This document shows positions 16,112 to 22,194 of a DNA stretch of 22,194 bases, piece after piece. Both the position numbers and the translations under genes were made by a program. The notes below the pieces were generated by a model. The model saw nothing but the letters and a program-made list of their open reading frames with translations, was not told the DNA's origin and searched no databases. The DNA comes from Pseudomonas sp. (GTDB taxonomy: Bacteria > Pseudomonadota > Gammaproteobacteria > Pseudomonadales > Pseudomonadaceae), in contig SKFV01000353.1 in assembly GCA_007117785.1 (NCBI GenBank), forward strand, positions 1-22,194. Reading direction: 5' to 3'. Every line of letters begins with the position of its first letter. Positions within the stretch are counted from its first letter, which is position 1.

Positions 16112-16462
16112 TCAATGATGTGGTTGGTATTTTTTGCCTTTGAACAGATAACTCGCAGGGTGAATCAACAGGAACGCCAGCAGGGTCAGGCCCAGCAAGG
16201 CCCCCAGCATGGCAACCCAGTCAAACAGGCTGGCAACATAGGCAAGTCTGGAATGGGTGATGGCCGGGATCCACAGCAAGCCACTGAGGCCAATCAGGGC
16301 TGATAGTCCCAGGCTGAGCGCCTTAGGGTACTTCAGGCAGCGATAGCCGCGCAGGCGGGCGCTAATCTGCAGCGCAAAAAACACCAGCAAAAAGAGTATA
16401 ACCAGCCAGAGGTAAGGCATGACAGCGTAGCCGAGGATGGTCAGTGCACCGGTAAAGGTCAT
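16112..16462 (-). CDS. Small membrane protein paired with sulfide:quinone oxidoreductase
   Basis: This encodes a 116-residue protein with three to four membrane helices (near residues 8-33, 49-66 and 77-100) and a basic tail KGKKYQPHH. AGGAG lies about eight bases before the ATG. It follows the sulfide:quinone oxidoreductase by 11 bases on the same strand, so the two form an operon. The polar loop SARLRGYRCLKYPKA holds the only cysteine. I do not recognise the family with confidence. A membrane anchor or quinone-side partner for the Tat-exported flavoprotein is a possible role based on pairing alone. Confidence 0.75.
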   Translation of the reverse strand: MTFTGALTILGYAVMPYLWLVILFLLVFFALQISARLRGYRCLKYPKALSLGLSALIGLSGLLWIPAITHSRLAYVASLFDWVAMLGALLGLTLLAFLLIHPASYLFKGKKYQPHH

Positions 16463-16473
16463 CAGGGTATCTC

Positions 16474-17799
16474 CTAGGCTCGGCCTTCCAGAACTGCGTA
16501 ATAGGCAGGTTGCAACATCTTGTCCTTCATCGTCCAGGCGGCCCAGGACTCTTCGGTGGGGTCAATGAACGGGAATGATGGCAAGAAGTTCATGTCATAA
16601 CCGAATTCAACCAGCATGGCTTTGCCTATTCCAGTGATCATAGGGCAGGAGGTATAGCCATTATGCTGGCGCGGGAGCGGCAGTCCCTGGATCTGTGCCA
16701 ACAGGTTTGCTTCGACCACAGGTGCTTGGGCTTTTACGCTGGCGGCGGTCTTGTTGATGGGTGCGCCGATGACATCGCCAATCCCGAAGACTTCTGGATA
16801 ACGGCGATGCTGCAAGGTATGAATATCCACGTCCAGCCATTGCCCGATAAAAGGCCCTTCCTGCGCCGCCAGGCCACATTGGCGAATGGCATCCGGTGCA
16901 CTCATGGGTGGGACTACATGGAGGAAATCGAAAGACTGTTCGCTGGTTGATCCGTCCGCCAGACGAAAGTGAGCGACCTGGCGTTCCGGTTCAATTGCCG
17001 CTAGGGTATGAAAGTTATGTCGCTGCACCCCTTGCTCAGCAAAGCGCTGGATCACAAAGTCATTGACCCAGGGTTGGCTGAATACGCGGTCACCGGGACA
17101 GAAAAAATCTACTGCATAATTATCCCGTTGCCCTGTACTTTCCAGCCGTGACAGGGTGGTAAAGGTCATTTTCAGCGGCGCGCCCGCACACTTCATCGCT
17201 GTCGGTGCCATGGTGAACAGGCCGCGCCCACCGCCTTTGGCAATCCACTGCTGAATCAACTGGTTGGTTGCAGTTGCGGCCTCGAGGCTGGCGTATACAC
17301 TGCCGACCCCGTGCTGGCCGATCAGCCGAGTATCCATGCCTTCAATCAGCTCGTAATTAAGTTGTAAACCCGTGGCCACAATCAGGTAATCATAGCTGAG
17401 GGTTTCACCGTTGCTGAGAGCGACCTGGCGGTTATCCGGATCAAAATCGCGGGCCGATGCCTTTATCCAATTGACGCCAGCAGGCACAAAGCGAGCATTG
17501 GGGCGAGTGGTGCTTTGTGGTTTCCAAACTCCGGAAGCAACCAGCGTCCAGCCCGGTTGGTAGTGATGAATTTCGCGTTCATCTACCAAGCTGATATGAG
17601 CACCGTCCAGACTGCGTGACAACCGATTGGCCATCGCCATGCCACCCGCGCCTGCACCAATGATGACAATGTGTGCTGAGGTTTTTAGTCCCCTGGCTTG
17701 CAGCCCGTGGCTGGTCAGTAAGCTAGTGGCGCCGGCCAGAGCAGCGAATTTGAGCAGCCGGCGACGACCAGGATTGGAAATAGTCGTGGAGTTGGACAT
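16474..17799 (-). CDS. sqr: Tat-exported sulfide:quinone oxidoreductase-like flavoprotein
   Basis: This is a 441-residue flavoprotein of the sulfide:quinone oxidoreductase / flavocytochrome c sulfide dehydrogenase group. These oxidise sulfide and pass electrons to quinone via FAD. The N-terminus has a twin-arginine export signal, GRRRLLKF (11-18), before a hydrophobic stretch and an AxA-like site, so it acts at the periplasmic face. FAD-binding motifs are HIVIIGAGAGGMAMANRL (43-60) and VFGIGDVIGAPINKTA (337-352). Two cysteines expected to form the polysulfide bridge are C204 in TAMKCAGAP and C385 in YTSCPMITG. The third cysteine of classic enzymes is not obvious. The ATG at 17799 follows GAGAAG. 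It leads an operon with the small membrane gene and has an Anr-type box upstream. Confidence 0.85.
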   Translation of the reverse strand: MSNSTTISNPGRRRLLKFAALAGATSLLTSHGLQARGLKTSAHIVIIGAGAGGMAMANRLSRSLDGAHISLVDEREIHHYQPGWTLVASGVWKPQSTTRPNARFVPAGVNWIKASARDFDPDNRQVALSNGETLSYDYLIVATGLQLNYELIEGMDTRLIGQHGVGSVYASLEAATATNQLIQQWIAKGGGRGLFTMAPTAMKCAGAPLKMTFTTLSRLESTGQRDNYAVDFFCPGDRVFSQPWVNDFVIQRFAEQGVQRHNFHTLAAIEPERQVAHFRLADGSTSEQSFDFLHVVPPMSAPDAIRQCGLAAQEGPFIGQWLDVDIHTLQHRRYPEVFGIGDVIGAPINKTAASVKAQAPVVEANLLAQIQGLPLPRQHNGYTSCPMITGIGKAMLVEFGYDMNFLPSFPFIDPTEESWAAWTMKDKMLQPAYYAVLEGRA

Positions 17800-17820
17800 G
17801 ATGCTTCTCGCTTTATTGTG

Positions 17821-17842
17821 CTTATACCCCTTAGTGTATAAG
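17821..17842. promoter_or_regulatory. Inverted repeat over the sqr -10 region, candidate repressor operator
   Basis: Perfect seven-base arms CTTATAC and GTATAAG flank an eight-base spacer, 22-43 bases before the sqr start. The repeat covers the proposed -10 hexamer (TATACA, minus strand, 17840-17835) and start site, where a repressor would block transcription. The ATACCCC part of the left side resembles CsoR/CstR-type sites, but the right half is a poor match, so the regulator is uncertain. Confidence 0.55.
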
Positions 17843-17861
17843 TGAGTATCGCTGTGCGCCA

Positions 17862-17875
17862 GTGATGCTGATCAA
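17862..17875 (-). promoter_or_regulatory. FNR/Anr-type box upstream of sqr
   Basis: On the minus strand TTGAT-CAGC-ATCAC matches the FNR/Anr consensus (TTGAT, four bases, ATCAA) at nine of ten positions. Its centre lies about 41 bases upstream of the start site predicted from TATACA at 17840-17835, the standard distance for class II activation. It sits in the 173-203-base divergent gap between sqr and the MOSC gene, so it could also influence the latter. Confidence 0.55.
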
Positions 17876-18002
17876 TAAATGATCGTTCTTTAGTCTAAGA
17901 TGTTGCCTTGTGTGGCGTTGTGGGCAGAGAGCATGCAAGCTGCTTGGCTGCTCGCCAGCAATTGGTTAGGGTATGGTTCGATTGAATAACACGAGAGACC
18001 TC

Positions 18003-18683
18003 ATGCACAGTGACAGTATTAAGGTGTGTGCCATCAGTGCTGCCAGGGCCCGCGACTTCACCGTCGGTCAGCGCACGCTGCGTACCGGGCATTTCAAAGA
18101 ATCGGTATGCGGCACTGTGGAGATTGGCCAGCAAGGTATCGCCAGTGATTTTATTGGCAACCCGAAACATCATGGTGGGCCAGATCAGGCGCTGTATTTG
18201 TACAGCCAGGTGGATGCCAGTTGGTGGGCCAGTGAATTGGCTCGGGATGAGCTGCCAGCGGGTTTTTTCGGGGAGAACCTGACGGTTGATGACTGGTGGC
18301 CGAATGTGCGCGTCGGCGACCGCTTGCAGTGTGGTGATCTGCTGCTGGAAATTACCGGGCCGCGGATACCTTGCGCAACCTTGGCAGCGCGGGTAGGTGA
18401 TGCCGGTTTTGCCAAGCGCTTTGTCAAGGCGGAACGACCCGGGGCCTATGTGCGTGTGCTGCACAGTGGCAAACTTAAGGCAGGTGATCACTTGCAGATC
18501 CAGCCCGCCAGCGAGGCTTTTCCGACAGTGGTCGAGCTGTATCGCTTCTGGCACACGCGGCGCCAGGACGCCAACTTTGTGCAGCGCACGTTGGCCGCAC
18601 CCGTGGCCAGCCGCATGCGTACCGAGCTGGAAGAGCTGGCAGCACGGCAGGCCAGGGGAACTCAGCCGCTGCCGGGTATCTGA
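18003..18683 (+). CDS. MOSC domain protein, YiiM-like
   Basis: This is a 226-residue MOSC-domain protein resembling E. coli YiiM, which has been linked to molybdenum-cofactor-dependent reduction of N-hydroxylated compounds. The family pattern is clear: HHGGPDQALYLY (56-67), FFGENLTVDDW (88-98), VRVGDRLQCG (102-111) and the cysteine C124 in GPRIPCATL, a candidate molybdenum ligand. The C-terminal 60 residues fit the three-helix domain of this subgroup. The ATG at 18003 has a GAGAGA sequence upstream and starts closer to the domain; an in-frame ATG at 17973 would add 10 residues. Its stop directly abuts that of dbpA on the other strand. Confidence 0.85.
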   Translation: MHSDSIKVCAISAARARDFTVGQRTLRTGHFKESVCGTVEIGQQGIASDFIGNPKHHGGPDQALYLYSQVDASWWASELARDELPAGFFGENLTVDDWWPNVRVGDRLQCGDLLLEITGPRIPCATLAARVGDAGFAKRFVKAERPGAYVRVLHSGKLKAGDHLQIQPASEAFPTVVELYRFWHTRRQDANFVQRTLAAPVASRMRTELEELAARQARGTQPLPGI

Positions 18684-20066
18684 TCAGACCTGGCGTGCGC
18701 GCACGCTGCGGCCTTTCACCTTGCAACCTTGCAAGCCCTTGAGCGCCGCGCTGGCATGCTCGCGCTGGATGGCGACATAGGCGCAGGTATCAAACAGGTT
18801 GATTTTGCCCACGGCGGTGCCGGGCAGCCCGGCATCCTTGGTCAGGGCGCCGAGAATATCTCCCGGGCGCAGCTTGCTCTTGCGCCCGGCATCCAGCTCC
18901 AGGGTCATCATGCTCGCCGGCTGTGGTTTGGCCGCCGTTGGCGCCAACTGTTCCAGGGTGCGTATATCGGGTGTTTGCTCAGTGAAATGCCCGATCTCTT
19001 CCACCCGCTGTGTTTCCTTTGGTGTAAACAGCGATACCGCACGGCCAGACTGCCCGGCACGACCGGTACGGCCAATACGGTGCACATAGGTATCGGCATC
19101 GCGCGGCACATCGAAATTGATCACCAGCGGCAGATCCGGTAAGTCCAGACCCCGCGCGGCGACATCGGTGGCAATCAACCAACGCGCGCTGGCGTTACTG
19201 AAGCGCACCCAGACCTGGTCACGGTCTTTCTGATCCAGGTCGCCATGCAGAGCCACGGCAGCAAAGCGATGCTGGCGCATAAAGTTGGCCAGCTCGGCAC
19301 ACCCTTGCTTGGTCTGGCAGAAAATCATCCCGGCCTCCGCCGGGTGCTCAGCCAGTACCCGTAGCAAGACATCGGCCTTGTCGCTGGCCTGAGCGACGCG
19401 GTAGAAGGTCTGGGTGATCTGGTTCTGGGCATTGCCACTGCTGACCTGAATACGTTCCGGTGCGCGCTGGAAGGCGGCACTCAGCTCGGCAATGGCGTCC
19501 GGGAAGGTGGCGGAAAACAGCAGTGTCTGGCGCTGGTCTGGTGTTTGTTGGGCGATGTTGACGATGCTGGGATAAAAGCCCATATCCAACATGCGATCGG
19601 CCTCATCCAGCACCAGAGTACGCAATTGGTCGAGTTGCAGGGTCTGCTTGCGCAAATGGTCCTCGATGCGACCCGGGGTACCGACGACGATATGGGCACC
19701 ATGTTCCAGTGAGGCAATCTGCGGGCCGATCGGCGTACCGCCACACAGCGAGAGCACTTTGACATTGGCCAGCGGCTTGGCCAACTGACGAATGCTCTCG
19801 GCAACCTGGGTTGCCAGTTCGCGCGTGGGGCAGAGTACCAGCGCCTGGCAGCCGAAAAAGCGCGGGTTCAGGCGTTGCAGCACGCCAAGGGCAAAGGCGG
19901 CGGTTTTGCCACTGCCGGTATCGGCCTGGGCGATCAGATCCTTGCCGGCGAGCACGCGCGGCAGGCTCTGTTGCTGGATCGGCGTCATCTGCGCATAGCC
20001 AAGCCGCTGCAGGTTATCCAGCAGGTCGGGGTTCAGGTCCAGTTGGGCAAAATCAAGGTCAGACAC
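18684..20066 (-). CDS. dbpA: ATP-dependent RNA helicase DbpA
   Basis: This is a 460-residue DEAD-box RNA helicase of the DbpA type, which acts in 50S ribosome assembly and is activated by hairpin 92 of 23S rRNA. Motifs in order: Q motif TPIQQQSLP (28-36), Walker A QADTGSGKT (47-55), PTRELA (80-85), GG and TPGR (130-133), DEAD (154-157), SAT (185-187), then HGDL, VAARGLDL and HRIGRTGRAG in the second RecA domain. The last 75 residues form the RNA-recognition domain specific to DbpA: KLRPGDILGALT, VGKINLFDTCAYVAI and KVKGRSVRAR. The start is a GTG at 20066 with no good ribosome binding site. The stop TGA adjoins the MOSC stop on the other strand. Confidence 0.96.
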   Translation of the reverse strand: MSDLDFAQLDLNPDLLDNLQRLGYAQMTPIQQQSLPRVLAGKDLIAQADTGSGKTAAFALGVLQRLNPRFFGCQALVLCPTRELATQVAESIRQLAKPLANVKVLSLCGGTPIGPQIASLEHGAHIVVGTPGRIEDHLRKQTLQLDQLRTLVLDEADRMLDMGFYPSIVNIAQQTPDQRQTLLFSATFPDAIAELSAAFQRAPERIQVSSGNAQNQITQTFYRVAQASDKADVLLRVLAEHPAEAGMIFCQTKQGCAELANFMRQHRFAAVALHGDLDQKDRDQVWVRFSNASARWLIATDVAARGLDLPDLPLVINFDVPRDADTYVHRIGRTGRAGQSGRAVSLFTPKETQRVEEIGHFTEQTPDIRTLEQLAPTAAKPQPASMMTLELDAGRKSKLRPGDILGALTKDAGLPGTAVGKINLFDTCAYVAIQREHASAALKGLQGCKVKGRSVRARQV

Positions 20067-20136
20067 AGGCAGGCTCGCGCGGCAGAAAAAGGAGCCAAGC
20101 CTAGCAGAGGCGGGGGATTGAGGATAGCGAGAACAG

Positions 20137-20160
20137 ACGGGCAGTCAGTGGACTGCCCGT
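20137..20160 (-). terminator. Hairpin terminator after the thiolase gene
   Basis: A perfect 10-base-pair stem (ACGGGCAGTC and GACTGCCCGT) closes a four-base loop ten bases past the thiolase stop. The downstream sequence on the minus strand is only moderately U-rich. It separates the thiolase gene from dbpA. No other feature is seen in this 103-base gap. Confidence 0.75.
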
Positions 20161-20169
20161 TCAATGGGC

Positions 20170-21351
20170 TCAGTTACGTTCGATGGCCAGGGCAACACCC
20201 TGACCGCCGCCGATGCACAGGGTCGCCAGACCCTTTTTGCTGTCGCTGCGGATCATTTCGTGGAGCAAGGTGACCAGCACACGGCAGCCGGAAGCACCGA
20301 TTGGGTGGCCGAGGGCAATAGCGCCGCCATTGACGTTGACCTTGCTGGCATCCCATTGTAGTTCACGACCAACTGCCAGCGCCTGGGCGGCAAAGGCTTC
20401 ATTGGCTTCAATGCGGTCCAGCTCATTCAGTTGCCAGCCGGCTTTTTGCAGGCAGCGCTGGGTGGCCGATACCGGGCCGATACCCATGATCGCCGGATCA
20501 ACCCCGGCATTGGCATAACCGGCCACGCGGGCAAGGACAGGCAGACCCAGTGCTTTTGCCTTGCTGGCGCTCATCAACATGACCGCAGCAGCGCCATCGT
20601 TCAGGCTGGACGCGTTACCCGCGCTGACGGTGCCATCTTTCTTGAAGGCCGGGCGCAGTTTCGCCAGGCTTTCGGCAGTGATGCCGTCACGTGGCTGCTC
20701 GTCCGCTATTACCTGCAGCGGCTCGCCCTTGCGCTGGGGTACGCTGACCGGGGTGATTTCGCCGGCAAAATGCCCGGCTTTTTGCGCGGCCACGGCTTTT
20801 TGCTGCGAGGCAGCGGCGAAGGCGTCCTGTTCTTCCCGGCTGATCTGGTATTTCTCTACCAGATTCTCGGCGGTGATACCCATGTGATAATCGTTGAAGG
20901 CATCCCACAGACCATCGTGGATCATGCTGTCGATAACCTGGCCATGGCCCATGCGCTGACCGGTGCGCGAGGTGGGCAGCAGGTGGGGCGACAGGCTCAT
21001 CGACTCCTGACCACCGGCAATTATGATGTCGGCGTCGCCACAGCGAATGGCCTGGGTGGCCAGATGCAGGGCTTTGAGGCCGGAACCACAGACCTTGTTC
21101 AGCGTCAGTGCCGGCACAGTGTGCGGCAGGCCGGCATGAATGGCTGCCTGGCGCGCCGGGTTCTGGCCGCAACCGGCGGTCAGCACCTGGCCGAGGATAA
21201 CTTCATCAATAGTGGCCGGGTCGACCCGGGTTTGCTCCAGCAGTGTTTTGATCACAGTCGCGCCCAGGGTATGGGCGGGGATCTGGGCAAACTGACCACC
21301 AAAACTGCCAATGGCGGTACGGGTGGCGGCTACAATCACGACCTCTTGCAT
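20170..21351 (-). CDS. Acetyl-CoA C-acetyltransferase (thiolase)
   Basis: This is a 393-residue cytosolic thiolase that condenses two acetyl-CoA to acetoacetyl-CoA or runs in reverse. All three catalytic residues are present: C88 in NKVCGSGLKAL, H349 in GGAIALGHPIGASGCR and C379 in TLCIGGGQG. Length and start (MQEVVIVAATRTAIGSFGG) match the AtoB/PhaA class rather than the long FadA type. A GGAG ribosome binding site precedes the ATG. It lies 90 bases after the acetyl-CoA synthetase stop on the same strand, so it may share its transcript and use its acetyl-CoA. No pha genes are nearby, so a polyhydroxyalkanoate role cannot be claimed. Confidence 0.95.
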   Translation of the reverse strand: MQEVVIVAATRTAIGSFGGQFAQIPAHTLGATVIKTLLEQTRVDPATIDEVILGQVLTAGCGQNPARQAAIHAGLPHTVPALTLNKVCGSGLKALHLATQAIRCGDADIIIAGGQESMSLSPHLLPTSRTGQRMGHGQVIDSMIHDGLWDAFNDYHMGITAENLVEKYQISREEQDAFAAASQQKAVAAQKAGHFAGEITPVSVPQRKGEPLQVIADEQPRDGITAESLAKLRPAFKKDGTVSAGNASSLNDGAAAVMLMSASKAKALGLPVLARVAGYANAGVDPAIMGIGPVSATQRCLQKAGWQLNELDRIEANEAFAAQALAVGRELQWDASKVNVNGGAIALGHPIGASGCRVLVTLLHEMIRSDSKKGLATLCIGGGQGVALAIERN

Positions 21352-21441
21352 GAACGACTCCTGACACTCTGTTCTCTGGGCTGACTAGGATAGTGTTCCC
21401 GGTCACCAACGGCAACGTCAGTGATCATTCAGTGCCCAGCC

Positions 21442-22194
21442 TCAGGCGCGGTTCAGTCGATGGGCAATCAGTTCCTCGACGACGGCGGGATCGGCCAGGG
21501 TTGAGGTATCGCCCAGACTCTCCAGTTCATCCTCGGCAATCTTGCGCAGAATCCTTCGCATGATCTTGCCGGAGCGGGTTTTCGGCAGTCCTGGCGTCCA
21601 CTGGATAAATTCCGGTTTGGCAAAGCCGCCCACCTGCTCGGCCACAAAGGCCTTGAGCTCGGCGATCAAGGCATCACTGGGCTCGACATCATGCATGGGC
21701 ATGACATAGGCGTAGATGGCCTGACCCTTGATGTCGTGCGGGCAGCCGACCACGGCGGCTTCGGCGACGGCATCATGCAGTACCAGCGCACTTTCCACTT
21801 CGGCGGTACCGATGCGGTGGCCAGAGACGTTGAGCACATCATCAACCCGACCGGTAATCCAGTAATAGCCATCCTCATCACGGCGGGCGCCGTCACCGGT
21901 AAAGTAGAGGCCAGGGTAGGCGCTGAAGTAGGTATCTACCAAGCGTTGGTGGTCGCCATAGACGGTGCGTATCTGGCTTGGCCAACTGCGTTTGAGGACC
22001 AGGTTGCCGCTGGCCGCGCCATGCAGTTCCTTACCATCCGGGTCCATCAAGGCCGGTTCTACGCCAAAGAAGGGGCGGGTGGCCGAACCGGGCTTGAGGT
22101 CAGTGGCACCGGGCAGCGGGGTAATCATGATGGCGCCGGTTTCGGTCTGCCACCAGGTATCCACAATCGGACAACGCGAGTCGCCGACGATGTG
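21442..22194 (-). CDS. acsA: Acetyl-CoA synthetase, C-terminal part (5' partial)
   Basis: These are the last 250 residues of acetyl-CoA synthetase, which activates acetate to acetyl-CoA through acetyl-AMP. The frame stays open to the right edge (reading HIVGDSRCPIVDTWWQTETG), so the N-terminal part is outside the window. Seen motifs: DTWWQTETGAIMITP, YFTGDGARRDEDGYYWITGR then VDDVLNVSGHRIGTAEVESA (hinge and C-terminal domain), and PKTRSGKIMRR, whose lysine is the site of acetylation control in this family. The thiolase gene follows 90 bases after the stop; that gap shows no clear terminator or promoter. Confidence 0.96.
   Translation of the reverse strand, partial: HIVGDSRCPIVDTWWQTETGAIMITPLPGATDLKPGSATRPFFGVEPALMDPDGKELHGAASGNLVLKRSWPSQIRTVYGDHQRLVDTYFSAYPGLYFTGDGARRDEDGYYWITGRVDDVLNVSGHRIGTAEVESALVLHDAVAEAAVVGCPHDIKGQAIYAYVMPMHDVEPSDALIAELKAFVAEQVGGFAKPEFIQWTPGLPKTRSGKIMRRILRKIAEDELESLGDTSTLADPAVVEELIAHRLNRA

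Noticed and set aside
17895..18554. Minus-strand reading frame of 219 codons opposite the MOSC gene
   Set aside because: The MOSC protein on the plus strand has clear family motifs; the antisense frame is a shadow and would disrupt the divergent promoter region.
20431..21384. Long plus-strand reading frame (317 codons) opposite the thiolase gene
   Set aside because: The minus strand encodes a complete thiolase with all catalytic residues. The antisense frame has no recognisable motif and is explained by codon bias in GC-rich DNA.
20170..22194. Polyhydroxyalkanoate synthesis cluster
   Set aside because: Only a thiolase is present, next to acetyl-CoA synthetase; no phaB, phaC or phasin gene is in the window.

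Overview
The window looks like chromosome from an aerobic, Pseudomonadaceae-type gammaproteobacterium. The proteome style, moderately high GC, a divergent metE/metR pair, DbpA, RsuA, a fused cytochrome oxidase I/III subunit, dodecin and many short overlaps all fit. A marine or halotolerant lineage such as Halopseudomonas is a guess from the mix of BCCT transporter, alternative oxidase and sulfide oxidoreductase. No rRNA, tRNA, CRISPR array, insertion sequence, integrase or phage gene was seen. No gene-free stretch exceeds 300 bases. Both window edges cut genes: the oxidase subunit on the left and acetyl-CoA synthetase on the right.

Layout. (1) 1-2130, plus strand: tail of a fused heme-copper oxidase subunit I/III, a 119-residue membrane protein and a CtaG-type assembly factor, all overlapping. 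(2) 2244-3001, plus: a small membrane protein overlapping a group II truncated hemoglobin. (3) 3012-4612, minus: dodecin and an HD-GYP cyclic-di-GMP phosphodiesterase-like protein. (4) 4784-9989, minus: a tight four-gene chain read as SLOG-domain multi-pass membrane protein, rsuA, BCCT transporter, alternative oxidase. (5) 10105-13779: metE (minus) divergent from metR (plus), with a small cysteine-rich lipoprotein overlapping metR. (6) 13874-16066, plus: a large lipoprotein with an alpha/beta-hydrolase serine motif. (7) 16112-17799, minus: a Tat-exported sulfide:quinone oxidoreductase and a small membrane protein. (8) 18003-18683, plus: a YiiM-like MOSC protein, convergent with dbpA. (9) 18684-22194, minus: dbpA, an acetyl-CoA acetyltransferase and the C-terminal part of acetyl-CoA synthetase.

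How the genes fit together. Several are respiratory: a terminal cytochrome oxidase and its assembly factor, a sulfide- and cyanide-tolerant type of quinol oxidase, a sulfide:quinone oxidoreductase, and a hemoglobin of a family tied to O2/NO chemistry. A plausible reading is electron flow and protection under shifting oxygen, NO or sulfide. The sulfide oxidoreductase has a well-placed FNR/Anr-type box and an overlapping inverted repeat, which supports oxygen-linked control plus repression.

The least understood gene is the 709-residue SLOG protein at 7860-9989. It joins a nucleotide-binding-type SLOG domain to two separate two-helix membrane modules resembling SLATT effectors of nucleotide-signalling conflict systems. 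No signal-producing enzyme lies beside it. It is the best candidate here for an undescribed system.
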